32,835 nt of DNA from Cryoendolithus antarcticus (Eukaryota; Ascomycota; Dothideomycetes; Cladosporiales; Cladosporiaceae), in the NCBI GenBank assembly GCA_002077065.1, contig NAJO01000104.1, forward strand, positions 1-32,835, written 5' to 3'. A model generated the notes under the pieces. It made no database searches. It was not told the origin of the DNA and worked only from the letters and a program-made list of their open reading frames with translations. Of the stretch, positions 20,611 through 29,877 are shown one piece after another. Within the stretch, counting starts at the first letter, position 1. Every line of letters starts with the position of its first letter. A program made the position numbers and the translations under genes.

Positions 20611-21493
20611 GTGTAGAATATGAATGGCTGTTTCGCGGCGAGAAAAGTACCCTACCGAGCTTTTGGGTTAGGGGCGGGCGCTTTTATTTGCCTCAAGTTA
20701 GCTAGTGAATTAAGGTGTCGGACCCCGCACTTCTCCACGTGAAAGGGCAACCAAAATCGCCCAAATTCGAGACATTTTCTCTTCTAATAAGCAACTACCG
20801 TGTTCTCTACCTTTATCTTACTAAGAAATTGGAAAGCCGAGAACAATCTCGTTATCATTCAGATGAACATAAGACGATGGGGCATGACTGGAAGACTAAC
20901 CTCGTTCGGGGAATGGCAGCAATTTGGAGGGGTCCCCATTACTGAAATGATTATAACTAGCGAAATGCACGCGAGACAGGTTATTGTTGCGGGCGGCCAA
21001 TATCGTACACTTTTCGGCATTGTCTAGATGAAGGCTAACTATATAGGAAAGTCATATGTTGTAATGCGTACGTGGCGACTGACTGAACATAAAGTGTTGA
21101 CAAGAGCCAAAATTACGTTTCGTTTCAAGACAGGGCCGGCATACACTCCGAAAGTTCACAGCACTTCACGTTACACCTTAGGTTCGCCTACCACTCTGAG
21201 AACGTAGGTCCTGCCTTCGTTTCGCATTGGTATTGTACTAAAGAGCCAACTCGTCCTCCGACTTTTCCGAGCTTGTTTGCTCTCTAGCCGCAGTGGAGAG
21301 GGTGCGAGTACTCTCAGTCATGCTTGATGACCCAACTTCGACATTCGCCGATTGAGCGGCAGCGTTCGCGTAGGCGCTGACGATAAGTGGGCCACGTTGT
21401 TGCTCCGTTCAATCTCGGCAATTGCGACATGCATAAGCCTCGTTGCGAAAGGTATCGAGGTCGTCTGTCATCGCGTAAGCCCTTAGCGTCCAG
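20611..21493. other. no recognisable gene
   Basis: Short overlapping frames without motifs (for example 20715-20945 plus) are the only content. I see no repeat structure. Confidence 0.35.
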
Positions 21494-21982
21494 GTGTGCA
21501 TTGTGGTCATTGATCCACGCATTCGAATCGAGCTTGATTTGCCAATCTTGCATTGCGGCGCAGAAATGGCCCACTACCAAGTGAAAGCACCATATGTGAG
21601 AGACTATTGGCAAACCCACTTTTTGTGCCTGTGGAAGATAATTGCAGCGGAAGTAGTCGGCATCTGGGAATGGGACGATCTTCAGATATCGCCAAATTGG
21701 TACGAGAATGTGATCAAACCAGCGGTCAGTCAACACCGAGAGGATATGCAGCGCACCATACCTGTTTAACGGGATGGCCGTCAGGAAGATCCCAGCCTCT
21801 TCGAGAATGTGGACGACCTTGACGACAACATACACTGGAATAGATCCGACGACAGCTATAACTCAGAGGATGGTGGTGAATTGGGATATGAGTATGAGTC
21901 GGACGACAGCTACGAAAGAGTCTGCGAGGAGAATCTATCGGGGCAGCTTATGAACATGTTGGATGACCTGAGGGTCGATTGA
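21494..21982 (+). pseudogene. unrecognised gene with acidic tail, interrupted by TAA
   Basis: A plus-strand frame runs from about 21494 through a Trp-rich segment (VRDYWQTHFLCLWKIIAAEV, then IWEWDDLQISPNWY) to a TAA at 21767-21769. It continues in the same frame for 70 more codons as a strongly acidic segment (repeated SDDSY and DDLDD motifs) to TGA at 21980-21982. The frame match across the stop and the change to an acidic tail suggest one protein with a nonsense codon. There is no ATG at the 5' end; the frame is open back to 21479, so an upstream exon is missing or decayed. A 173-codon minus-strand frame covers the same region without a proper start. Family unknown. Confidence 0.3.
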
Positions 21983-23091
21983 AAGCATACGCCGAAACCC
22001 TACGCAGACGATTACCCAGATTACGCACAAGCGTGGCTCGTTCAGGGCCCGATAGCGCGGATGTGGTAGGAAAGATCGCAGATGCAAAACATCGGTCATG
22101 AGTATCATGCGTAGCGTTGCCTTGTCAGCAGGTCCTCTCTACGCAGTGTCCCGATCTGTACTATATCCTCTAGCTCGTCCTTTGAGGAAGCCGTGGAGCT
22201 GATTGTACATTCGGCGGACTTGATTGCCCGATCAATGATTCACCTTCTGTTATGTAAATTTCGAGGTCATCGGTATAGTGTGACCTGTTGAGAATATGCA
22301 GCGGCAATGGAACGGTCTTCACTAGCATACCGTATGTTGATTATTCAATGGGTGTATAAATAGTGCAAAGCTTGTGTATTGTACCTGAAGCATAGCGTAA
22401 GTTGATGGCGCGTGGATCGCACCATATTACTTAAGATTGACGACATCTGCCTCCACGCAACTACGGTGCGAGTACCAATGCGATATTTCAAGAGGGCGAC
22501 TCCTAGCACGCCCATCGCACCAACCACAGTAGTCATCGCAGATAGCTTGCCACAACTTCCAGACATGCTGTCTCTGCTCTGCGTCACAGTGTCTTGTGTC
22601 CAAAGGTTGTCGACCTCGGAGGTCGGTAGTTCGCGGACTGTGGACAGCTTGACGATCCGCAATCACGTCGGACCACCTCTGTACGTGTACGACGGCGACC
22701 TTGCGCATCGATGTAGACTCTAATTGTTGTGACTTGAGCGCACCTTTGAGTGTCAGCCTCCGACTCCCGATCCGAGTTCCGTATGCCTACATCTTGAGGG
22801 TATTGATTCAAGGACAAAGTGTCTTCCTTTCCTGTGAGGTCGTATGTAATGTGAGGGAAAGATGTGTGCGATGTGTTTTGTCCTCCAGGGACCCTGAGTG
22901 GGATATACCCACGCTCTGCAGTGTGCTTCGGTGGGCACTGCCCATCGACCAGGCCCAGTAAGCATGCGAAGCGCTATCGCCCAGATGCGCGGGGTCGTGC
23001 ATTCCCCCGCTCTCGGTAATTGACCAGTGAGCACTCACTCCGCTTCAAAGTCCATCAGCGTCTTTCATCGATCTTCCTACCTGAAGGAACC
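21983..23091. other. no supported gene
   Basis: Minus-strand frames around 22345-22708 include a hydrophobic run (MTTVVGAMGVLGVALLKYRI) that could be a single membrane span, but the frame lacks an upstream ATG and a family match. Other frames here overlap each other on both strands. Confidence 0.3.
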
Positions 23092-23901
23092 ATGGGCAAG
23101 ATGCTCGTAGATGCGACGAACAATATGCCCTCGACCCTGACCAAGCAGGATGTCAATCTCTTCGAAGTCTTCGCAGCAGACAGTGATGCGTTTCATCGTA
23201 CGCTCTTCACTTACGTCGACACTGATGAGCGAGCGTGGGCTGGTCAGGCTCATGTACGGAAATACGACTTAACCGACGAAGATCTTCGAACAAATTTGTG
23301 CAGGATTCCTGACGACGATGCTTTCCCCAAGATGACCCAAGATATCACCCTGCTACCCCAACACTATGAAGCTTCGAAGCTATTTTTGAAGCGACCCCAA
23401 ATACACTGTCTGCTCGAGGAATTTGGTGGCGGCATCGTTCCGCAGATGCTTTTGGAAGAGGCCCAGATATTGGAGTTCCTGGCTTGTCACCCGCACCACA
23501 ATATTGTGCCGTACCATGGATGTGTGGTAAGACGAGGCCACATCACCGGCATTGGTCTCACCCGATACCAGAAAATTCTTGATCACCGATTCTACGACGA
23601 TGCATCCGACCTCGATCTTCACCGGTTCGAACGCCAATGTCGAGATGCTGTCAATCACATCCACTCTCTCGGTCTTGCCCACAATGATCTAAACCCCTCC
23701 AACATTGCACTCGACAGTAATGACGATCCAATTATCATTGACTGGGGATCTTGCAAGGAATTCGGCGAACCACTTCTCTCTGCTGGTACACCTGGATGAA
23801 TAGAAGATGATTTTGATGTTTCAAAAAAGGAGCACGATCTTCTTGCACTAGACAAGATCATGGCGTGGATGAGGGCGGAGAAGGCTGTGAGCTCTAATTG
23901 A
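23092..23901 (+). pseudogene. protein kinase-like gene with a premature TGA
   Basis: The frame from the ATG at 23092 has the core of a fungal Ser/Thr kinase-like domain. Lys100 lies in LFLKRP (a beta-3-type lysine), EEAQILEFL is an alpha-C-like helix, and HNIVPYHGC follows. HNDLNPSNIALD (residues 197-208) replaces the usual HRD loop with H-N-D, and IIDWGSC has D217 in a DWG variant of DFG. After GTPG the frame hits TGA at 23797-23799 (codon 236). It then continues in the same frame with DDFDVSKKEHDLLALDKIMA to a natural TGA at 23899-23901. Related proteins have Trp after GTPG, so TGG-to-TGA is the simplest explanation. The loss removes the last 34 codons. The frame is open slightly upstream (to 23020) without another ATG. 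Substrate unknown. Confidence 0.65.
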
Positions 23902-24043
23902 ATGCACTGGCGAGGGTGCCGGTAGCGAGTAACGTACTTTACTAGTCACCTTATGCGCCACATGATTCCGGCGCGTTACAAGAAATAAATCTATAAGTTA
24001 CAGCTTGCTTGATCAACTCGAATCCATTTGTTGCGTCCTTTCC

Positions 24044-24935
24044 TCATCGAGCCTGCTGTAGAGCAGCACCAATCGTCAAAGGCATAGTCTGCGAAGCATC
24101 TCCGCTCACATACCAGGCATCATTAGTATCTTCCAAATCGTCCGCAAAGATATTGAAATATGCAATCTCAGCACCCTTGTCTTCCGCTTCCCTGACGAAC
24201 GGAGATCGTTCCGTCCCTACCACAAACACTAAATTTAAATTACCCTAGGCACATGCTCGAACCAGTACTCTACGTGTTTCATGGCGTCTATTGGCAGTGA
24301 CTCTCCAAACCAGCAAACACCGGGACGCAACCTTCCAGATCTGCATTGTGGGCACGCTAGAAGATCTGATTTGTCCAGTTGTGATGAGATGACGGTAGTA
24401 TTCGAGTGTCCCCAAGGGTCGATAGGTAATCCCAGAATCCTCGACACCTGGCCAGAGTTGTATTCCTCGAATGGACAATCATCGTTTGAACATTTCACTG
24501 TGAAAAGGGAACCATGAAGATTGGCTAGCTGATTTTCATCATGACCAGCTTTCTGATGGAGATCTTTGCAGGTCATTGGTTATCTGTTGATATGAGTCTA
24601 AGTATTGGGTTCTATACCGTCAATATTTTGAGATACCGTTAACATTCCTGGCTTTGCTCTTGCCAGCTCTGCAAGGGCGAGGTGACCTGATTTGGATTGG
24701 CATGGAGCGAGAGAAGCCAGAGGTGCTCATAGAGTAACCATTTGGAAATTGGATCCCACTCGAAAGCTGTCATGGTCGCCGTTTCTTCGACAGGACGCGG
24801 CCAGAACCACGGATCTTCTCGGAATGTTGGCATCCCGGAGGGTCGCGACAGACCAGCACCCACCACCACATGAATGTATTCAGAGCATCGTAGTTTCTTG
24901 ATCAGCTTATTCAGTTCGTCTTGAGAAGAATTCAT
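24044..24935 (-). pseudogene. sirtuin (Sir2-family NAD-dependent deacylase), frameshifted
   Basis: Read in order, the minus-strand pieces give a full sirtuin: GAGLSRPSGMPTFR (NAD-binding loop), LTVSQNID and DLHQKAG, LANLHGS with the catalytic His, a Cys4 zinc site (C-x4-C and CPQC), RPGVCWFGE, and a VVGT strand near the C-terminus. A 54-nt intron with GTATAG..CAAAG ends lies between QNID and DLHQ; its removal restores the motif QNIDDLHQ exactly. Two lesions break the gene: a one-base loss near 24685-24692 (between ANPN and GHLALAEL) and a frame change near 24236-24240 before the VVGT strand. Sirtuins remove acyl groups from lysines using NAD+. The start at 24935 (MNSSQDEL) precedes the domain by about 24 residues, as is usual for short sirtuins; an ATG at 24959 is also in frame. 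The gene is convergent with the kinase-like gene. Confidence 0.8.
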
Positions 24936-24996
24936 GATGTGAAGTAATCGATGTAGCATTTATTCGTCAGGTTCCCAGGGTAGAGAAGCACTTTAA

Positions 24997-25260
24997 GTGG
25001 TACTGATCGCGTCTAGACTATCTGTCGTGCGGCTTTTGGCAAGGTGTCAGCTCGTGAGTGCACCATCTCCGGCGCGTGCTCAGACCTTCCTAAATTACCA
25101 ATACTCGAGGACGCCTGGAGCTCAACCCACACCTATCACCATTCGCGAAGGTACCTTCCTCTCTCCGCAGGATTGGCTCCACCTATGGACCGGTACGAGT
25201 GATGAGGATGAGAACGACGAGGACGAAGAGGAGGAGGGGGAGGAGGGGGAGGATGAGTAG
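24997..25260 (+). CDS. acidic-tailed frame, possibly a gene fragment
   Basis: A plus-strand frame without ATG ends in a run of Asp/Glu codons (about 20 acidic residues) encoded by GAG/GAC-rich low-complexity DNA at about 25198-25258. Before the tail it reads TFLSPQDWLHLWTGTSDED, which looks like ordinary protein. It may be the last exon of a decayed gene. It lies between the 5' end of the sirtuin and the 3' end of the APH-like gene. Confidence 0.25.
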   Translation: MVLIASRLSVVRLLARCQLVSAPSPARAQTFLNYQYSRTPGAQPTPITIREGTFLSPQDWLHLWTGTSDEDENDEDEEEEGEEGEDE

Positions 25261-25302
25261 AAAGCTGGCTCATGTATCGCTCTCTATCTCATGTACTTTG
25301 CG

Positions 25303-26009
25303 CTACCGGCTTAAGCTTTCCTAAGGCACTTGGACTGTCAGTACCATTCATATGAGATAATGGCATTGCACTTACATAAAAGTATCTTTCGTTCTGGGAT
25401 GCGGCTTTGTGGATCAAGTAAGCCTGATTGTTCTCGTCTTTGGTGAGCCAGTCACGCGACTCCAGCAGCCGCAGTACCTCTTCTAGAAAAGGTTCTACAA
25501 CATTCATCCTCATAGATGTAAGATCGAATAGCTTTGGCAAAAAACCTGCCGAAGCCCAGTCGAGGATGTAGATGTGATCTCCACGAACTAGCATATTCCT
25601 CATAGAGAGTCATTGGAAAACTCTGCAGCGCCATGGTGCAACTTTCAGGTAGTCCTTGGCGAGAATACTGCTCAACATCGCTTATATTCGCGGGGATGAA
25701 TTCATGGTAATTCGACCATAGCAAGCCTTGGCATGGACCTCCGCCGAGTAAGCCAGGCATGTCGCCCTGGATGCTTGCAAATAGCTGAATGATCTCAAGA
25801 AGTCGGAAGTGGAATGGGGAATCGCAAGAGTTAGGTTCCTGTCCGTGGATGTATTCCATCACAAGGAAGCCAATACCAGCGATTCGAAAGAACTTATGAG
25901 GGTAAGGAACCTTGACAAGTTTCTGTGCTGCTAGCAGCTGGTATGCGGTCTTCTGGCTGTTGAACTCTCCTTTGCAGCGTTGCCAAATTTGACAGCTGCG
26001 GAGGTGCAT
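25303..26009 (-). pseudogene. APH-like phosphotransferase gene, frameshifted
   Basis: The minus-strand sequence encodes a protein of the aminoglycoside phosphotransferase/choline kinase-like fold common in fungi. IGFLVMEYIHGQE is the hinge segment, a degraded catalytic loop is joined to SMRNMLV, and YILDWASAGFLP holds the D-W of the metal-binding site. The frame breaks near 25598, exactly in the catalytic loop where H-x-D-L is expected, and again near 25978, where VKFGNAAK and GEFNSQKTAYQLL lie in different frames. A 55-nt intron (25375-25321; GTAAGT donor, CTGAC branch, CTTAG acceptor) remains intact, and its removal gives the end YFYESLSR before TAG at 25305-25303. In fungi such genes are of mostly unknown substrate; this copy should be inactive. 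Confidence 0.65.
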
Positions 26010-26186
26010 AATTGTTGGATCTCCAAGTCCGAGGGACTTTCCTGCGTTTTCTGTCCGGGCGCCATATCCATAAGACCAGACACGTCAATCCATGAAACGG
26101 AGTGATTATCTCCATCAGGCGACCGATGATGACACTTTGCGCTCTACTAGCGCCTTGGCAGCACTTGATGTTACCCAACAGGTCAA

Positions 26187-26210
26187 TGAGTCAGGATACA
26201 CAGTCACGTG
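26187..26210. promoter_or_regulatory. TGAGTCA and CACGTG sites
   Basis: TGAGTCA (26187-26193, the consensus for Gcn4/CpcA-type bZIP factors) and CACGTG (26205-26210, an E-box for bHLH factors) lie 12 bp apart between the divergent APH-like gene and the small gene starting at 26262. The position suits a shared promoter. Short motifs like these also occur by chance. Confidence 0.3.
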
Positions 26211-26261
26211 AAGGTCTCTGATATGGACTGCATCTAATTTTGCTCAGTCATATGTGGCCCG

Positions 26262-26567
26262 ATGACGGTCATGGCGATCGAAGCGCCAAAGTTGTGGATT
26301 GCGAAGAAGCGCGACTTAGATCTTCTGGACCAAGACCCTGAGAGCTACGCGCCGAAGTTGAAGCAACTTGATCTTGATGACCCCAAGAAATGGAAACGCC
26401 GCCGCCAGCTCGGCTATCAGCACCTACACTGTTTCCCGACAGTAAATCAACCGTTCTACTTGCACGCGAGGGATGCCAACGTGCGGAAGTGTGTGCGCAT
26501 AGCGTGGGGAGAGCAGGACTATCGCTGGACATGGTCGATACAGATAGACGCTGGAGGGCCCCGCTAG
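26262..26567 (+). CDS. hypothetical protein, 101 aa
   Basis: The frame begins with an ATG at 26262 and ends with TAG at 26567. It encodes a charged protein with an acidic/basic N-terminal half (KKRDLDLLDQDPESY) and an aromatic C-terminal half (YQHLHCFPTVNQPFYLHARD, then WTWSIQID). The composition looks like a genuine globular protein, but I recognise no family. It is divergent from the APH-like gene and convergent with the 239-aa gene that follows. It could be a fragment. Confidence 0.35.
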   Translation: MTVMAIEAPKLWIAKKRDLDLLDQDPESYAPKLKQLDLDDPKKWKRRRQLGYQHLHCFPTVNQPFYLHARDANVRKCVRIAWGEQDYRWTWSIQIDAGGPR

Positions 26568-26607
26568 ATCTGTTTTCTTACTCCTCAATATCTGCACAAC
26601 TGTAGCT

Positions 26608-27327
26608 TTAACTGGAATCATGCTCAGGCAGGGCAGGCAGCGCTTTGTCTGCATACGAACAATCTGCTCGGCCGAATGGCGCCTCAATGCACTGGGCTTT
26701 TATTAGCCCATCGACAGATTGCGGCAACCCATTGATTGACTTCGGGGATGACGTGAGACCTAGCAGTGTAATATTCAGATTGTCATCCAAAGAATCGCGT
26801 CGCCTGTATTCCGCACATGTTTCACGCCAGTCATCAGCGCCCGCGACTCGACCACCCTGATGCTTGCCCGTTATGACTGTCCAGATGCGTCTTGAGAGTT
26901 CCTCCCTCAGGAAGTGAGCCTCCCTCTCCCAGTAGGATGCGTGGTCTATGTGACTTCGCAATCGATCCATTGTTGACGGCGAGTACCTTTGGCTACCATC
27001 GTGCACCTGTTGTTGTGATTCTTTGTGGACCATTGTCACAGCGGTGGCAGAGTCTTGCGCGACAACATCGCTTATCGGAGATCTTTGCGGATCTTGGGGT
27101 ACACAACTGTGCAAATGGTGATTGTGACATTGCCGTGTACCTACCCCGGCATCGGTGCTGGAGTCACTCGAGACGCTGCGAGCTACATGCGGCCCCAAAG
27201 GAGATGAGGACTCCAAAGACGGGGTTGGTATTTGCTCAAGCCTTCGTAAGGCAGCGCGTTCGAGGGCATGCATGAGCATTGGTACGTTCAGTGTCGACGG
27301 AAAAGTGAAATCCGGAGGCGTCGCCAT
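26608..27327 (-). CDS. hypothetical protein, 239 aa
   Basis: The minus-strand frame from the ATG at 27327 (MATPPDFTFPSTLNV) to 26608 is uninterrupted. The N-terminal half is Ser/Pro/His-rich and probably disordered. The middle holds a helix-prone charged segment (YWEREAHFLREELSRRIW), and the end has KALPALPE, a proline motif seen in many fungal signalling-type proteins. No catalytic motif is visible. The start lies only about 20-90 bp from the LINE fragment on the plus strand, so its promoter may have been displaced. It is probably a lineage-specific gene; function unknown. Confidence 0.45.
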   Translation of the reverse strand: MATPPDFTFPSTLNVPMLMHALERAALRRLEQIPTPSLESSSPLGPHVARSVSSDSSTDAGVGTRQCHNHHLHSCVPQDPQRSPISDVVAQDSATAVTMVHKESQQQVHDGSQRYSPSTMDRLRSHIDHASYWEREAHFLREELSRRIWTVITGKHQGGRVAGADDWRETCAEYRRRDSLDDNLNITLLGLTSSPKSINGLPQSVDGLIKAQCIEAPFGRADCSYADKALPALPEHDSS

Positions 27328-27344
27328 CTGACGAAACGAGGATA

Positions 27345-28243
27345 ATGACGAAGAAAACACGACGGATCCTCGTAGAAACTCTCGTGGAGAAGAGGGAGCT
27401 CGTGTCGCAAGTCAGATGCCATCCCTATACCGGCCAGACGGATCAACTACCCGAGACAAAGCAGAGCAGTCAGCCGAACTCCTCGCTACCTTCATCCCAC
27501 CCCTCCCGCCAGCTATTGCAGATGAGGGACTACGACCGCAATGGCAGCCGGTACCTATGCCTCGGCTTCAGATGGAAGAGGTAGAGAGGTTTTCTTTTGC
27601 GGCTAAACCATGGAAGGCAGTAAGGGACGACGGCTTGCCAGCTATGGTATGGAGACAAGTATGGCTGGTAGTAAAGGAGAGGGTTCTCTACCTCTTTCAG
27701 ACGTCAATCGAGACTGGCCAGCTACCGGAGCTATGGAGGACAGCAAAGATCATTCCATTGAAGAAGCCTGGCAAAGCCGACTATACAGTAGCCAAGGCCT
27801 GGCGACCAATCTCCCTTCTTTGCACCCTAGGGAAAATCCTGGTAGCAACCATTGCTGAGAGACTCTCATATGCAGCCGAGACCTATGGGCTCCTACCAAC
27901 AAACCACTTTGGAGCACGGAAAAAGCGGTCGGGAGAACAGGCGCTCATTCTCCTCCAGGAACATATCTACCAGGCATGGCGAAGCAAGAAGGTCCTCAGC
28001 ATGGTCAGTTTGGATGTGAAAGGAGCATACAACGGATTCTGTAAGGAGAGGCTTACCGAGAGGCTCCGGGCCAGAGGCATCCCTGCAAAGCTAGTTGGCT
28101 GGACCAAGGCGTTCTGTTCAGATCGCTCGGCAACTGGATAGTCAACGGCCACGTATCGACAAGAATCGATTTGCAGCAGGCGGGCCTACCACAAGGTTCA
28201 CCACTGTCGCCAATTCTATTCCTTTTCTTCAACGCGGACCTAG
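27345..28243 (+). mobile_element. Tad1-like LINE, reverse transcriptase fragment
   Basis: The plus strand encodes the N-terminal two thirds of a non-LTR reverse transcriptase. YRPDGSTTRDKAEQ opens the segment typical of Tad1-type ORF2 proteins. TAKIIPLKKPGK and WRPISLLCTLGKILVATIAE are fingers motifs, and MVSLDVKGAYNG is motif A with its first catalytic Asp. After a frame change near 28113, AGLPQGSPLSPILFLFFNAD is motif B. The catalytic Y/F-x-D-D of motif C is absent, because the sequence stops at about 28243 and is joined directly to LINE sequence in the opposite orientation. A reader should take this as a dead fragment. The left edge is close to the start of the 239-aa gene. Confidence 0.85.
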
Positions 28244-28724
28244 TGTCCAATGGCCCTTTGCAGGTGGTTCACGGTCTGAAGAAGCGCCTCTGTATTTGCG
28301 GGTTCAACATAGACTGGGGCAATGAATACTGACCGATCCGGTAGGTGGACTAGTGCTGCAGCAAGGTCTGGCGATTGAATTTGGACTTGCTCGCTTTCGA
28401 GGTCCTTTCGAGGTCCTTTCGAATCCATAGCATGCTTCGTATTGCCCATCCTTCATTGCGCCAGGCCGTGGGTATCATCTTTGACCAGTATGTATGTCCA
28501 AGTGGAGCCGTAATAACTGTATCTTCCCTCCTTAGAGAGTGCGGTTCAGAGAGTGCTATAATACTAAAGTCCTGGAGCTGCTTGTCATTCAGTACGCTTT
28601 GTTGTACTCCTTGTTGTTTCCTCACATTCAGTTGAAAGACTTGAAGTGTACTATGCATGGACGGTAGGGTAGAGGGTCTCGCAGTTCTTGCTGAACGACT
28701 CATGCGGCCCACCACATGGCACAC
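28244..28724 (-). mobile_element. Tad1-like LINE, ORF2 endonuclease fragment
   Basis: On the minus strand, LQVFQLNVRKQ and IIALSEPH, followed by WAIRSMLWIRKDLE, are the N-terminal half of the apurinic-type endonuclease (EEP) domain that begins Tad1/LINE ORF2 and nicks target DNA. An 11-bp tandem duplication (tttcgaggtcc at 28395-28405 and 28406-28416) shifts the frame. After it the domain continues in another frame with QSPDLAAALVHLPDRSVFI. The sequence stops at about 28244, where it meets the reverse-transcriptase piece. It overlaps the end of ORF1 by about 70 bp, the usual Tad1 arrangement. Confidence 0.8.
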
Positions 28725-29877
28725 ACTTTAGCACTTCTGCATTGCATTCGCCGTGGCGATGGCCAACCTGCGCACACCATGCGCATGTCTGCGGCTTGTT
28801 GCATGAGTATGCCTTGTGTCCAGTCTCCTGACATCGGTAGCATTGGTCTGGGCGGTTGCGTGGCTCGTAGGGTCGGGTATACGCTGATTCTCCGGCGATA
28901 TGGAAGTACTGGCCTTGTTGTAGTTCGACTGCCTCGCTACCCTTTGAGACGTACACCACCATTGACCCATATGCTTTGCCCGAGTCCTTACGACTGAGCC
29001 AGACAAGCTTTAAGATCTTCACCTCGTCCTCCTTGCTTAGCGCTTCCATCACCCCCAGGCACAGGTCGCCAGATACCTTGAGAATTGCAGTGCGGTTAGC
29101 GTTGTCTACCTTGACCGGGTAGAGCTAGTCCCGCAGCACTCGTGTCCCTGACTGGCTGGTCTTCTGCACTGCCTCCTTGACTTTAGCAAGTTCCGTCTCA
29201 GTCCTGCATGCTATGCGTATAGGCTCCGCATTCTTTGCATCTTGTGTTACTGCAACGCATCTCCATGTCTCTTGCCCTTCAACTGAATGCATTTCTGCCT
29301 CGACTGCTTTTCGAATTGCGCCTGGGTTTACCTGGGCCTTCTCCGCTTCCTCCACGCGTGGGGTGTCTACTACACAGTAGAATGTGTCGGTCATGACCGA
29401 GGGTATAGAGTTTATGGAGGTACTGCGTAGATTGCTTGGCTGGCTAGTTGGCGGAGTGCGCGCAACGTCGGCGTTTGATATGGCTGGGCTGGTTGTCTTC
29501 TGTCCGGAGAGGAATTGCTCCTGCATTGCTGCAATTACCTGTTCACGGACTGTTACGGCCATACTGTCTTTGAGATGTTGTAGTTCGCCTGTAATTGATG
29601 CTAGTGCGTTCTCTATGTGTTCTGCTCGCTGTTCTGCCTTCACTGCCCTCTCTTTCATAGCAGCGAGTGCCTTCATTATCGCACTTAGGATGGCTACTGG
29701 GGCCTCCTTGGCTGGATGTGGGCCATTGCTCATTGCTTTCTCCCCTCCCATGCTTGCTTGCTCTTTTGCTTTTGTCAACGTGCCACGATTCAGTCGCTTG
29801 TAGTCTACCACTGCCTGGGTAGCGGACCTCCTAGGTCGAATTGTGGTTGCGCCAGTAGCCTCCCCTTCTGATGCCAT
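28651..29877 (-). mobile_element. Tad1-like LINE, ORF1 (gag-like), one TAG
   Basis: From the ATG at 29877 one frame runs 408 codons to 28651, interrupted only by TAG at 29127-29125. The N-terminal half has a long coiled coil (AAMKERAVKAEQRAEHIENA). The C-terminal part has CCHC zinc knuckles: CYRCQETGHKAYSC, then CAWCAQVGHRHGEC, then a CVPC pair, the usual nucleic-acid-binding end of LINE ORF1. The frame reads CRD-like sequence up to VLRD, the stop, then LYPVKVDNANRTAIL, so the TAG most probably replaced CAG. Apart from this codon ORF1 is complete. ORF1 proteins package LINE RNA. Confidence 0.85.

Noticed and set aside
21314..21835. 173-codon minus-strand gene
   Set aside because: It has no ATG start; the plus strand carries a frame continuing across a single TAA into a typical acidic tail.
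27345..29877. Twin-primed 5' inversion of a single LINE insertion
   Set aside because: The order is sense 3' part first, then inverted 5' part, with the truncated 3' ends joined; twin priming gives the opposite order with 5' ends joined.
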